DNA of 36,126 bases from an uncultured beta proteobacterium (GCA_902825845.1 CADECM010000038.1:1-36126), one strand, 5' to 3'. Shown: positions 1-8,749, counted from the first letter of the stretch. Translations and numbers: made by a program. The notes: generated from the sequence alone by a model not told the origin.

Positions 1-82
1 GACTCGCGGTCAAGCGCCCGATTAATTTCGGTAGAAGTGCTGTAAATTGCTCGACTGTTAGCTTCGGTTTTGAGGATGCCAT
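1..82 (-). CDS. partial CDS, N-terminus of an unidentified protein
   Basis: A minus-strand reading frame opens at an ATG at 82 and stays open to the edge of the window, giving 27 residues that begin MASSKPKLTVEQFTALLPKL. An AAGGG ribosome-binding site lies about 7 bases upstream and a good sigma-70-like promoter (113-140) precedes it, which is why this short stretch is reported. No family can be assigned from so few residues. It would be transcribed in the same direction as the phosphopantetheinyl transferase gene that ends 78 bases upstream, so an acyl-carrier or polyketide-related role is possible, but that is only inference from proximity. Confidence 0.4.
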   Translation of the reverse strand, partial: MASSKPKLTVEQFTALLPKLIGRLTAS

Positions 83-112
83 GGGATGCCCTTACGTTCG
101 CTTTCCGGACAT

Positions 113-140
113 ATAATACATTATGTTGTTCGATTATCAA
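113..140 (-). promoter_or_regulatory. sigma-70-like promoter for the partial gene at 1-82
   Basis: On the minus strand TTGATA (140-135) is followed by a 16-base spacer and TATTAT (118-113). Transcription would begin near 106, leaving a leader of about 24 bases before the ATG at 82. It lies just beyond the stop codon of the phosphopantetheinyl transferase gene, so the two genes may be separately transcribed. Confidence 0.45.
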
Positions 141-159
141 ACAATTAATTTTTCATTCA

Positions 160-834
160 TCATTTACCCAAGAAGGCATAAACGACGGTTACGCCGAAAG
201 CGCTAAGTGCTTGAATATGCAACCGATCCGCCACCTTAGCGAGGGCCGGACGTTCAGAATCAATCACCCGAATTTTGACGTTGCCTGCGGATTTTCCCGG
301 CTCAAGACTTATATCGAGGAAGTCAAGAGACGCGTCAAGCGTCACTGGAAACTGGCATTTGAAAATTGCCTCCTTGGCGCTGAAGGCTAAGTTTTCGCCG
401 GTACTTCCTGATTCTGTCCAACCTGCATGATCAATTACTTCCAATTCCGCTGCCGTGGCAACATTAGCTGAGGCGGCCACTCCGAGCGGTCGCCCGTCAT
501 CAATGTCGATTCCAACCGACTCGTACTTTGAAGAACGGGCAAGCAATACTGCAATGTGTCGATGACTGTGGCTGATACTGCCGCAAAGACCGAGAGGCCA
601 GACCGGCACACCATCCGACCTTGACAGGATTGGTGTCGGCTCTACTCCAATGAGTCGGAGCCCGCGACGTGCGGTGCTGCGTCCGGCCATCAATTCGCGT
701 ATGCGCACGTTGGTAACGTTTTCTGCGAGTTCAGCCTCGGCCCCCAAGAAGGGCGCCTGGCATCTATCAATCAGATCCACAATTAACAGCGCTTCGTCAG
801 CCACATACGTGATGAAAGGCCAATCGATGACCAT
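160..834 (-). CDS. EntD-like 4'-phosphopantetheinyl transferase
   Basis: The enzyme moves the 4'-phosphopantetheine arm from coenzyme A to a serine of acyl- or peptidyl-carrier proteins. The 224-residue product has the EntD-type order: an N-terminal region ending in WPLGLCGSISHS, then the Mg/CoA motif GIDIDD, then FSAKEAIFK with the conserved Glu and Lys. The start at 834 is preferred because GAGAGGA lies about 8 bases upstream; an in-frame ATG at 876 would add 14 residues but has only a weak site. No PKS, NRPS or carrier-protein gene is visible, but the next gene in the same direction runs off the window. The gene is clearly richer in A+T than everything after 1100, suggesting acquisition by transfer. 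Family assignment is firm; the carrier partner is unknown. Confidence 0.88.
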   Translation of the reverse strand: MVIDWPFITYVADEALLIVDLIDRCQAPFLGAEAELAENVTNVRIRELMAGRSTARRGLRLIGVEPTPILSRSDGVPVWPLGLCGSISHSHRHIAVLLARSSKYESVGIDIDDGRPLGVAASANVATAAELEVIDHAGWTESGSTGENLAFSAKEAIFKCQFPVTLDASLDFLDISLEPGKSAGNVKIRVIDSERPALAKVADRLHIQALSAFGVTVVYAFLGK

Positions 835-1126
835 TAGCTTTTTCCTCTCACACTTCAAAATCTTATCGCAATCCATAGCGCCCCCGGCTATCCGAATGTA
901 ATATCAAGATCGGCAAGCAGCCGCATTGTCGCCGTTGGTTGTTCAGTATCCCAACGACCGCTAAGGCCGAATTGTGTGAATTGGGGTTCTGGCAGGTTTC
1001 TGGGTGCAGCAGACGTTTAATCGACAGCTATATCGCGAAGACGAACTTCCGTTCCTAGCTAATTCTCGCCCGTCGTGGAATACGCGATGAAACCTGTCGG
1101 CCGGAATTCATCCGCACTACGACTGC
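835..1126. other. intergenic, AT-richer, no gene seen
   Basis: This 292-base stretch separates the start of the phosphopantetheinyl transferase gene from the end of the amidohydrolase gene, both on the minus strand. Apart from the GAGAGGA ribosome-binding site at its left edge, nothing convincing is visible. Base composition changes within it, from AT-richer on the left to the GC-rich composition of the rest. Confidence 0.4.
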
Positions 1127-2581
1127 TTACGGTCTCTTTGCCACACGCTCGTTCAGCAACACCCGCCCCGGCCGCGCGCCGGTTGCCCGGCCGTCCACCC
1201 ACACCGTCTCGCCGCCGACCATAACCGTGTGTATGCCTTTGGCGGGAGCGGTCGAACGCGTAAAGTCCGCCGTGTCGATCACCGTTTCGGCATCGAACAG
1301 CGTGATGTCCGCATGCGCGCCGGCTTGCAGCACACCGCGGCCTGTCAGTCCGAACTTCTTCGCCGGCAAACCCGTCATCTTGTAGACCGCGGTCTCCAGC
1401 GAAAACAGTTTGAGATCGCGCGCGTAGTGGCCGAGCACGCGCGGGAAGGTGCCCCACAGCCGCGGATGCGGCACGGCGTCGTGCGGCAGGCCGTCGGAGC
1501 CGATCATGGTTTCGTCGAAGGCCAGTATTCGCTGCACATCTGTTTCGTCGAGCATGAAGTAGATTGCACCCGCGGGTTTGATCTGCTCCACCGCCTGCGC
1601 CTGACTCACGCCGAGGCGGCGCGCCACTTCGTCCAGATCGACACCGGAAAACTCCGGATGCGGCTTGGACCAGGTGATGATGATGCGTGTCGATTGCGAC
1701 AGGCGGTCGGCGCGCAACACGGTCGACGACGCGACATAGGGATAGCAATCCAGTCCCACGTGCTGCCCGCGCATGGCCTGTTCGATCTGCGCCAGCGTCT
1801 CGACCGAACGCCCGTGATTGGGCACGCCTGCACATTTGTGATGCGAAATGATCACCGGCACCTTGAGCGCGCGGCCGATGGCGCAGGTTTCGTCGATCGA
1901 GGCGGTGATGTGCGCGTCCTCGTTGCGCATGTGGGTGACGTAAACGCCGCCGAATTCGCCCAGCGCGCGGCATACCTCGATGATTTCCGCGGTGGGCGCG
2001 GCCGCCGCGGGCACGTAGGCGGTACCGGTCGACACGCCAATGGCGCCGGCGGCCAGCGCTTCGCGCACGCGTTCACGCATTTTCGCCGTCTCCGCCGGCG
2101 TGGCCGCGCGCGACAAATCGTCCATCACCGCGCAGCGCAGCGTGGTGTGGCCCACCAGACACGCCGCGTTGAGCGCCGCCGGCTTGGCCGCGAGTTCTTC
2201 GCAGTATGCCGCGAACGTGGGAAAACGAAACCAGCCGCCCTCATTGTCGAGCAGATCCAGCGGCGGCGTTTGCGCAGCTTTGGCGGGCGAGCAGGCCAGA
2301 CTGATGCCGCAGTTGCCGGTGATCACCGTGGTCACGCCCTGACTCACCTTGGGCGCCATGGCCGGATCGGACAGCAGCATGCGGTCGTCGTGGGTATGTG
2401 CATCGATGAAGCCCGGCGCCGGGATGGGGCCTGTGGCTTCGATGTCGCGTTCCGCGGGCGCAGACTCGAGCGGTCCCACCGCCGCGATGCGCGCGTCACT
2501 TACCGCGATGTCCGCGCAAAAACGCGGCGCGCGCGTGCCGTCGATCACCGTCGCATTGCGGATCAGCAGATCGTGATTCAC
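1127..2581 (-). CDS. D-aminoacylase / N-acyl-D-amino-acid deacylase family amidohydrolase
   Basis: A 484-residue amidohydrolase-superfamily enzyme, close to the usual 480-500 for N-acyl-D-amino-acid deacylases, which hydrolyse N-acyl-D-amino acids to a carboxylate and a D-amino acid. Visible features are a small N-terminal beta domain, the metal motif GFIDAHTHDD (His62, His64), the NCG motif with Cys91 matching the metal-bridging cysteine of the family, VGHTTLR, SHHKCAG and a late GSDGLPHD aspartate. The start codon is GTG at 2581 with no clear ribosome-binding site; an AT-rich element occupies the bases directly before it. It lies 31 bases after the ArgE-like gene and is probably cotranscribed with it. 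There is no signal peptide, so it acts in the cytoplasm. The exact substrate cannot be read from the sequence. Confidence 0.88.
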   Translation of the reverse strand: MNHDLLIRNATVIDGTRAPRFCADIAVSDARIAAVGPLESAPAERDIEATGPIPAPGFIDAHTHDDRMLLSDPAMAPKVSQGVTTVITGNCGISLACSPAKAAQTPPLDLLDNEGGWFRFPTFAAYCEELAAKPAALNAACLVGHTTLRCAVMDDLSRAATPAETAKMRERVREALAAGAIGVSTGTAYVPAAAAPTAEIIEVCRALGEFGGVYVTHMRNEDAHITASIDETCAIGRALKVPVIISHHKCAGVPNHGRSVETLAQIEQAMRGQHVGLDCYPYVASSTVLRADRLSQSTRIIITWSKPHPEFSGVDLDEVARRLGVSQAQAVEQIKPAGAIYFMLDETDVQRILAFDETMIGSDGLPHDAVPHPRLWGTFPRVLGHYARDLKLFSLETAVYKMTGLPAKKFGLTGRGVLQAGAHADITLFDAETVIDTADFTRSTAPAKGIHTVMVGGETVWVDGRATGARPGRVLLNERVAKRP

Positions 2582-2609
2582 AAAATATTCAATAAAAACA
2601 ATAGGTTAT
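2581..2609 (-). repeat. AT-rich dispersed element, copy A
   Basis: On the minus strand the core TTGTTTTTATTGAAT is preceded by ATAAC and followed by a T-rich tail. It aligns without gaps over 29 bases to copies B (9855-9883) and C (13684-13712). It fills nearly the whole gap between the ArgE-like stop codon and the GTG start of the D-aminoacylase gene. Confidence 0.6.
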
Positions 2610-2612
2610 GAA

Positions 2613-3788
2613 TTATGCGCAAACGCGCCCCATGAGCGCGCGCAGGAACGCTTCGCTTTGGGCAATCTGCTCCAGCGACACAAACTCGTTCGGCTTGTGC
2701 GCCTGCTCGATCGAACCGGGCCCGCAGATCACCGTGGGGATGCCCGCCTGCTGGAACTGCGAACCCTCGGTGCCGTACGACACCTTGCCGATTTCGCTGT
2801 TGCCCGACAGCGCCTGCGCCAGCGCCACCACCTCGGTTTCGGGACTATTGTCGAGCGCGGGTATCTGCGACATCAGCTCGATGTCAAAGCCGGCGTCTCT
2901 GTAGACGGCGCGCATTTCCGGCTCCAGCGTGTCGCTGACATAGCGTTTGAATTCGTCGATCAGTTGTTGCGGATCGTCGCCCGGCAGATGGCGGAACTCA
3001 AAGTCGAAGGTGCACTGGTGCGGCACGATGTTGAGTGCAGTGCCGCCGTTGAACACGCCCGTATGTACGGTCGTGTGCGCCACATCGAATGCACGATCGT
3101 AAGGCCCTTTGTCGCGATGCCGCCGCGCCATGCGCTTCAGGTAGGCCACGGCTTCGGCCGCCGCCTCCACCGCGTTGACCCCCGCCGGCGCGTAGGCCGA
3201 GTGCGACGCCAGGCCGCGCACCGTGGCGCGATAGCTTTTCTTGCCCTTGTGCGCGATCACCGGCTTCATCATCGTCGGCTCGCCCACGATACACGACTGC
3301 GGCCGTACGCCGGCCGCGGCCAGATCGGCGATCATGCGGCCCACGCCGATGCAGCCGACTTCTTCGTCGTAGGAAAACGCCAGATGCAAGGGCGACTTCA
3401 GATCGCGCTGCACGAATTCCGGCAGCAGCGCCAGCACCACGGCGATGAAGCCCTTCATGTCAGAGGCGCCGCGTCCGAACAGTTTGCCGTCGCGTTCGGC
3501 CAGCGTAAACGGATCGGTATCCCAGTTCTGGCCCTGCACCGGCACCACATCGGTGTGCCCCGACAGCACGATGCCGCCTGCACTGCCGCGGCGCGGCCCA
3601 AGGGTGGCAAACAGATTCGCCTTGCGTTTGTCGTCGTCGAAGGTGAGGCGCACGTCCGCGTCGAACGGCCGCAGATACTCGCGTACAAAATCGATCAGCT
3701 CGAGATTGGATTCGCGGCTGACCGTGGGAAACCTCACCAGCCTGCGGATCATCTCCACGCTGTCCGGGCGCGCCGGGGAATGGTTCAT
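2613..3788 (-). CDS. argE: ArgE-like M20 family deacetylase (acetylornithine deacetylase type)
   Basis: A 391-residue zinc-dependent M20 amidohydrolase; E. coli ArgE has 383. The metal and catalytic residues are all visible: SGHTD (His78, Asp80), GRGASDMKG (Asp110), DEEVG (Glu142, Glu143), GEPT (Glu170) and a C-terminal AHKPNE histidine. The GEPT motif and length point to the ArgE/DapE branch that removes acetyl or similar groups from amino acids. The start is the ATG at 3788. It appears to be the first gene of a two-gene minus-strand unit with the D-aminoacylase and is divergent from the binding-protein gene at 3900. Without other arginine genes nearby, catabolic deacylation of N-acyl amino acids is as likely as arginine synthesis. 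Confidence 0.87.
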   Translation of the reverse strand: MNHSPARPDSVEMIRRLVRFPTVSRESNLELIDFVREYLRPFDADVRLTFDDDKRKANLFATLGPRRGSAGGIVLSGHTDVVPVQGQNWDTDPFTLAERDGKLFGRGASDMKGFIAVVLALLPEFVQRDLKSPLHLAFSYDEEVGCIGVGRMIADLAAAGVRPQSCIVGEPTMMKPVIAHKGKKSYRATVRGLASHSAYAPAGVNAVEAAAEAVAYLKRMARRHRDKGPYDRAFDVAHTTVHTGVFNGGTALNIVPHQCTFDFEFRHLPGDDPQQLIDEFKRYVSDTLEPEMRAVYRDAGFDIELMSQIPALDNSPETEVVALAQALSGNSEIGKVSYGTEGSQFQQAGIPTVICGPGSIEQAHKPNEFVSLEQIAQSEAFLRALMGRVCA

Positions 3789-3836
3789 GCAACGGCTCCA
3801 AGCATTAAAGAGGCAGGATAGAAGCGGCCTGCCCCA

Positions 3837-3865
3837 CTGTCAATCCGGGATTTTTACGGTATGCT
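3837..3865 (+). promoter_or_regulatory. sigma-70-like promoter before the first family-5 binding protein
   Basis: CTGTCA (3837-3842) is separated by 17 bases from TATGCT (3860-3865) in the 111-base gap between the divergent ArgE-like gene and the binding-protein gene. Transcription would begin near 3872, giving a leader of about 28 bases that carries the AAGGA ribosome-binding site. Confidence 0.4.
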
Positions 3866-3899
3866 GAACGCACTCGAAAATTTTGCACAAGGAATCCCC

Positions 3900-5477
3900 A
3901 TGACAACAAAACGCAGTTGGGCCGCGATCATGACGTGCTGCGCGGCGCTGTGCGCTGCCCCCGCGCCGGCCGCCGCCGCCGACATCAGCATCGGGCTGGG
4001 CGCCGATGTCACCTCAATCGACCCGCACTTTCACAACCTCACGCCGAATAACAATATTGCCGAGCATATTTTTGAAACGCTGGTGACCAAGGATGCGCGC
4101 TCGAAACTGAAGCCCGCGCTGGCGGAATCGTGGCGCACGGTCGACGATCTCACCTGGGAATTCAAACTGCGCAAGGGCGTGAAGTTTCACGATGGCAGCG
4201 AGTTCACCGCGCAGGATGTGGTGTTCACGCTTGAGCGCGTGCCCAATGTGCCGAACAGTCCATCCTCGTTCGCCACCTACAGCAAGCAGATCACCGAAAA
4301 AATCGTGGTCGATCCCTACACCATCCGCTTCAAGACCGCGACGCCGTATCCGCTAATGGCCACCGACTTGAGCACGATTTTCATCGTATCGTCGCGTGCC
4401 GCCAAGGGCGCGACCACCGCCGATTTCAACAGCGGCAAGGCCGCCATCGGCACCGGCCCGTTCAAATTCGCGCGCTACGCCAAGGGCGACCGCGTGGAAC
4501 TCGCGCGCAACGACGCTTACTGGGGCGCCAAACCGGCGTGGAGCAAGGCGACCTTGCGCATCATCGCGTCCGACCCCTCGCGCGTGGCGGCACTGCTCGC
4601 AGGGGACGTGCAGGCCATTGAAAACGTTCCCACCTCCGACATCGCACGCATCGCCAAAAGCAGCGACCTCACGCTCTACCGCACGGTGTCGCACCGGGTG
4701 ATGTATCTCCATATGGACAGCAACCGCGAGCAAACACCGTTCGTAACCGACAAGGCCGGCAAGCCGCTGGAGAAAAATCCGCTGAAGGATGTGCGCGTGC
4801 GCCGCGCCATATCCAAGGCGATCAACCGGCAGGCGCTGGTGGAGCGCGTGATGGAGGGCGCTTCAGTCACCACTGGGCAGTTGTTGCCGGAAGGGCTGTT
4901 CGGTTACACGGCCAGCCTCAAGCCCGAGGCTTACGATGTCGCGGGTGCGAAAAAACTGCTGGCGGATGCGGGTTACCCCGATGGCTTTTCGATCACGCTG
5001 CACGCGCCGAACAACCGTTACGTCAACGACGAGCAGATCGCGCAGGCGATTGCGCAGCTGCTGACGCGCGCCGGCATCACCACCAAGGTGGACGCCATGC
5101 CCTCCAGCGTATTCTTCTCGCGCGGCAGCAAACTGGAGTTCAGCCTGCTGCTGGCGGGCTGGGGCTCGGATACCGCTGAGGCGTCGTCGCCTTTGAAGGC
5201 GCTGCTGGCCACCTTTAGCAAGGAAAAAGGCATGGGCGCCGCCAATCGCGGCCGCTATTCCAATGCGAAAATGGACCAGACGCTGACGCAGGCGCTGGCC
5301 ACGGTCGACGACGCCAAACGCGAGCGGCTGTTGCAGCAGGCCACCGAGATCGCCGTCGGCGACCTCGGCATCATTCCGCTCTACCATCAGCACAATCTGT
5401 GGGCCACGCGCAAGGGCGTCTCGTATGCGCCGCGCACGGACGAACGCACACTGGCGCACGAATTCAAGCCGTTGTGA
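3900..5477 (+). CDS. ABC transporter family-5 substrate-binding protein (peptide/nickel type), copy 1
   Basis: A 525-residue periplasmic binding protein of the DppA/OppA fold, which captures peptides or other small solutes for an ABC importer. The N-terminus has Lys/Arg, a hydrophobic stretch and an Ala-rich cleavage region ending near PAAAADI, a classical signal peptide. The family signature SWRTVDDLTWEFKLRKGVKFHDG follows near residue 100 in two parts, and VRRAISKAINR lies near residue 305. The ATG at 3900 is chosen over an upstream in-frame ATG at 3861 because it has AAGGA at proper spacing and gives a clean signal peptide. It is a close paralogue of the protein at 6212-7798. No ABC permease or ATPase gene is nearby, so its transport partner is unknown. 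Confidence 0.92.
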   Translation: MTTKRSWAAIMTCCAALCAAPAPAAAADISIGLGADVTSIDPHFHNLTPNNNIAEHIFETLVTKDARSKLKPALAESWRTVDDLTWEFKLRKGVKFHDGSEFTAQDVVFTLERVPNVPNSPSSFATYSKQITEKIVVDPYTIRFKTATPYPLMATDLSTIFIVSSRAAKGATTADFNSGKAAIGTGPFKFARYAKGDRVELARNDAYWGAKPAWSKATLRIIASDPSRVAALLAGDVQAIENVPTSDIARIAKSSDLTLYRTVSHRVMYLHMDSNREQTPFVTDKAGKPLEKNPLKDVRVRRAISKAINRQALVERVMEGASVTTGQLLPEGLFGYTASLKPEAYDVAGAKKLLADAGYPDGFSITLHAPNNRYVNDEQIAQAIAQLLTRAGITTKVDAMPSSVFFSRGSKLEFSLLLAGWGSDTAEASSPLKALLATFSKEKGMGAANRGRYSNAKMDQTLTQALATVDDAKRERLLQQATEIAVGDLGIIPLYHQHNLWATRKGVSYAPRTDERTLAHEFKPL

Positions 5478-5517
5478 GGGACCCTTGATTCGCTCCAATA
5501 GACGAACAACGCCGGCG

Positions 5518-6159
5518 ATGTCCACCGTTTATCTCCACCACCGCATACACTGCGCGCCACGCGCATGGAAGACGGTCGCCGAACGCATCATAGGCGCATC
5601 GGCATCTACCATCGAAGCCGGCGGTGGCTCGCTGTACGGCATCTGGCGCAGCCAGATCGGCCGCCCGCGCGACGAATTGACCGCGATCACTGCGTGGCGC
5701 GCGGCACCCGCCGACGGCACCGCCCTGTTTGTCAAACTCACGGATATCACCCGCCACACCGCCGTCGCAATGACGCCCACGCTGCGCCCAGCGTCAGCCG
5801 AGCCGCCACGGCGCCAGGGGAACTACGCCTTCCGCTGGTTCACGACGCCAACGCGCCACTGGCCCGAGTTTCTCGATCTGTGCGCCGCGGCGTGGCCCGA
5901 TTTCGAGGCTGCATACGATTCGCAAATTGTCGGTTTGTGGCGCGTCACGCCGGACGACGCCGACACGGTTCGCAGTCTGCTGGTGACGCGCCGGCCCGAT
6001 CTCGCAATGTGGGAGCGCTCGAAATTGCCCGCCAACGACGCTGAAGCGGAAACCCGCCGCGCATTGAGCCGCCGCTACGATTTGTGCGACGATACCGTGG
6101 TCAGCACCAGCACGCTGATCACCGCACTCGACCGCGAGGACACGGCACGCTGGACCTGA
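5518..6159 (+). CDS. NIPSNAP-like dimeric alpha-beta-barrel protein, function unknown
   Basis: A 213-residue soluble protein without signal peptide. It seems to hold two similar halves: residues 1-95 (from STVYLHHRIH to the ELTAITAW strand) and about 105-190, where NYAFRWF begins a strand and WPDFEAAYDSQIVGLWR and MWERSK resemble NIPSNAP/ABM-type ferredoxin-like folds. Such proteins often bind or turn over small organic molecules, but no activity can be given. The ATG at 5518 is chosen because similarity to the fold begins there. It sits 40 bases after one family-5 binding protein and 52 bases before its paralogue, probably in the same transcript. The fold assignment is tentative. Confidence 0.68.
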   Translation: MSTVYLHHRIHCAPRAWKTVAERIIGASASTIEAGGGSLYGIWRSQIGRPRDELTAITAWRAAPADGTALFVKLTDITRHTAVAMTPTLRPASAEPPRRQGNYAFRWFTTPTRHWPEFLDLCAAAWPDFEAAYDSQIVGLWRVTPDDADTVRSLLVTRRPDLAMWERSKLPANDAEAETRRALSRRYDLCDDTVVSTSTLITALDREDTARWT

Positions 6160-6211
6160 ACGCGCCGCGCAGCCGCAATTGCCAACCCATCGATTGACGG
6201 ATTTTCCGACC

Positions 6212-7798
6212 ATGACCAATCTTTCCCGATCCCGCCTGCCTGGACAGCGCCATCTGCTGGCGATCATGGCCGCCGGCCTGCTGCTGTGGTTCCATGTCGC
6301 CGTGCACGCGGCGGAGCTGCGCATCGGACTGTCCGCCGACGTCACCACCATCGATCCGCACCAACTGCCCTCGCAGCCCAATCTCACCGTCGGCTATCAC
6401 GTGTTCGATGCACTCACCCACGTTGATGAAAAGGCACGCATCATCCCCGGCCTCGCCGTGTCCTGGCGCACGCTCGATCCCATCACCTGGGAGTTCAAGC
6501 TGCGGCCGGGCGTGAAATTTCACGACGGCTCGGAGCTGACCGCCGAAGACGTGGTGTTCTCGCTGGATCGGCCGCCCACGATCAAGGGCGGCGGCTTCGG
6601 CTCGTACGTGGCGATGATCCAGTCCAGGGAAATCGTCGACAAGCTGACGTTGCGCATCCGCACCAGCGCGCCCTACGGCGCGCTCGCCGAGGAACTGAAC
6701 TCGGTGATGATCGTGTCGAAAAAGCACGCTGCGAACGCCGCCGCCGAAGACTTCGATTCCGGGCGTGCCGCCATTGGCACCGGCCCCTACAAGCTGGTGC
6801 GCTTCGCGCGCGGCGACCGCGTCGAATATGCGCGTAACGACCAGTACTGGGGGGGGCGCCCTGCGTGGGAGAAAGTCAGCCTGCGCATCATGCCCAGCGA
6901 TCCGGTGCGCACCGCGGCACTGCTGGCGGGCGACCTTGACGTGATCGAGCACGTGCCGCCGGCGGACCGCGCACGTCTGGCCAAAAATCCCAAGCTGCGC
7001 ATCGATCAGACCACCTCCTGGCGCACCCTGTTCCTGCATCTTGACCAGTATCGCGCCGCGCCGCCCAACGTCGTCGATGGCGCAGGCAAACCGCTGGCGA
7101 AGAATCCCTTCATGGACGTGCGCGTGCGCCGCGCCCTGTCCATGGCCATCAATCGCAACGCAATCGCCGAGCGGGTGATGGAAAAGCTTGCAGTGCCGGC
7201 CTCGAACATCGTTTCTCCCGGCGTGTTCGGCCACAACGCGCAGCTCAAGCCCGAACCGTACAACCCCGAGGGCGCGAAGAAACTGCTCGCCGAAGCGGGT
7301 TATCCCAATGGCTTCGGCATCACGCTGTCGGGCCCCAACAACCGCTACATCAACGACGAGCAGATTCTGCAGGCGGTGGCGCAAATGTTTACTCGCGTGG
7401 GCATACAGACCCGGGTGGAAGCCCTGCCACTGGCGGTGTACTTCCCCAAGGCGCGCAAGGGGGAAACCAGCGTGTCACTGCTGGGCTGGGGCTCGTTCGC
7501 GGGCGACCTCGCGCTGCGTTCCCTGCTCGCCACGGTCGACCCCAAGCGCGGCTGGGGATCATGGAACTGGGGCAGGTTCTCCAATGCCAAAGCCGATCAA
7601 CTTCTGACGCAGGCCTTTGCCACCACCGACCCCAAGGCACGTGAAGCCGTGGTACGCGAGGCCATGGCGGCGGCCATGGCCGAAGTGCCGGTTATTCCGC
7701 TGCACCATCAAATCGTCAGCTGGGCCATGCGCAGCGACATCGCCTACCTGCCGCGCACGGATGAATTTACCTTCGCGCATTTATTCAAGCCGCGCTGA
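6212..7798 (+). CDS. ABC transporter family-5 substrate-binding protein (peptide/nickel type), copy 2
   Basis: A 528-residue periplasmic binding protein strongly related along its length to the one at 3900-5477. Both have IGLxADVTxIDPH after the signal peptide, the WEFKLRxGVKFHDGSE block, IGTGPxKxxRxAxGDRVE and VRVRRAxSxAINR. The signal peptide (about residues 1-36) has the hydrophobic core LLAIMAAGLLLWFHVAV and ends HAAE. The ATG at 6212 is preferred over one at 6179 because it starts a normal signal peptide. The pair looks like a tandem duplication split by the NIPSNAP-like gene. The next gene, a 2-hydroxyacid dehydrogenase, starts 9 bases after the stop, indicating one operon. No permease or ATPase genes accompany it. 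Confidence 0.92.
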   Translation: MTNLSRSRLPGQRHLLAIMAAGLLLWFHVAVHAAELRIGLSADVTTIDPHQLPSQPNLTVGYHVFDALTHVDEKARIIPGLAVSWRTLDPITWEFKLRPGVKFHDGSELTAEDVVFSLDRPPTIKGGGFGSYVAMIQSREIVDKLTLRIRTSAPYGALAEELNSVMIVSKKHAANAAAEDFDSGRAAIGTGPYKLVRFARGDRVEYARNDQYWGGRPAWEKVSLRIMPSDPVRTAALLAGDLDVIEHVPPADRARLAKNPKLRIDQTTSWRTLFLHLDQYRAAPPNVVDGAGKPLAKNPFMDVRVRRALSMAINRNAIAERVMEKLAVPASNIVSPGVFGHNAQLKPEPYNPEGAKKLLAEAGYPNGFGITLSGPNNRYINDEQILQAVAQMFTRVGIQTRVEALPLAVYFPKARKGETSVSLLGWGSFAGDLALRSLLATVDPKRGWGSWNWGRFSNAKADQLLTQAFATTDPKAREAVVREAMAAAMAEVPVIPLHHQIVSWAMRSDIAYLPRTDEFTFAHLFKPR

Positions 7799-7807
7799 CG
7801 CAAGCGC

Positions 7808-8749
7808 ATGCAAGCTGAAATTGTCGTGCTGCGGGCCATTTATGAGCCGACAATGGCCGCACTCGAACGCGAGTTCACCGTGCACAAGGCCTACGCCGCG
7901 CCCGATGCGCTGGCCTTCATCAAGCAACAGTGCGGCCATGCGCGCGCCCTGATTTCCACCACCACCACCGCGGTCACACGGGCGCACTTTGAAGCACTGC
8001 CCAGGCTGGAATTGCTCGCGTGCTACGGGCCATACGTGACGCTGATCGACTTTGCCGCCGCTCTCGAACACAAGGTCACGGTCACGCACACGCCGGATTC
8101 CACCGCGGAACCGGTCGCCGATCTCACCATGGGCATGATCGTGGCGATGATGCGCCGCCTGTGCGAAGCCGACCGCTTTGTGCGCTCAGGGCAATGGCCG
8201 CAGCGCGTGTTCCCGTCCGGCGTGGAAGTGCGCGGCAAGGCTTGCGGCATCGTTGGCATGGGGCGCATCGGGCGCGAAATCGCGGTGCGTGCCGCCAGCT
8301 TCGGCATGACCATCAGCTACTTCGGACCGCGGCGCAAGACTGATTTGCCCTACCGTTACTACGACAATCTCGAGCAGCTGGCGCGCGACAGTGATTGCCT
8401 GGTCATCACCTGCGCGCTGACCCCGGCCACGCACAAGCTGGTGGATGGACGCATCCTCGCCGCGCTCGGCGCGGCGGGCTATCTGGTCAATGTGGCGCGC
8501 GGCCCCGTTGTCGATGAGCCGGCGCTGGTCGCGGCACTTGCCAACCGGCAGCTCGCCGGTGCGGCACTCGATGTCTTTGTCGACGAGCCCAATGTGCCCG
8601 CGGCGTTGCTGCAGATGGACCATGTGGTGCTCGCACCCCACATGGGCACCTCGACCCGCGAAGTGCGCGAGGGCCGCAGCAAAAAACTGCTTGCCGACGT
8701 GCGGGCACATTTTGCCGGACAGCCGCTGCGTCATGTCGCTACCGCATAG
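7808..8749 (+). CDS. D-isomer-specific 2-hydroxyacid dehydrogenase
   Basis: A 313-residue NAD(P)-dependent dehydrogenase of the glyoxylate/hydroxypyruvate reductase type, interconverting 2-oxoacids and D-2-hydroxyacids in the cytoplasm. The nucleotide-binding GMGRIG lies near residue 150. The catalytic triad is visible as Arg in NVARGPVVDE, Glu in DVFVDEP and His in LAPHMGT. The length matches the short members of the family. It starts 9 bases after the second family-5 binding protein, and its stop is 73 bases before a Bug receptor gene, so it may process the acid taken up by these proteins. The specific substrate cannot be told. Confidence 0.9.
   Translation: MQAEIVVLRAIYEPTMAALEREFTVHKAYAAPDALAFIKQQCGHARALISTTTTAVTRAHFEALPRLELLACYGPYVTLIDFAAALEHKVTVTHTPDSTAEPVADLTMGMIVAMMRRLCEADRFVRSGQWPQRVFPSGVEVRGKACGIVGMGRIGREIAVRAASFGMTISYFGPRRKTDLPYRYYDNLEQLARDSDCLVITCALTPATHKLVDGRILAALGAAGYLVNVARGPVVDEPALVAALANRQLAGAALDVFVDEPNVPAALLQMDHVVLAPHMGTSTREVREGRSKKLLADVRAHFAGQPLRHVATA

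Noticed and set aside
1229..2611. Long plus-strand open frame opposite the D-aminoacylase gene
   Set aside because: Its Arg/His-rich translation is typical of the antisense of GC-rich coding DNA, and the minus-strand protein has clear catalytic motifs.
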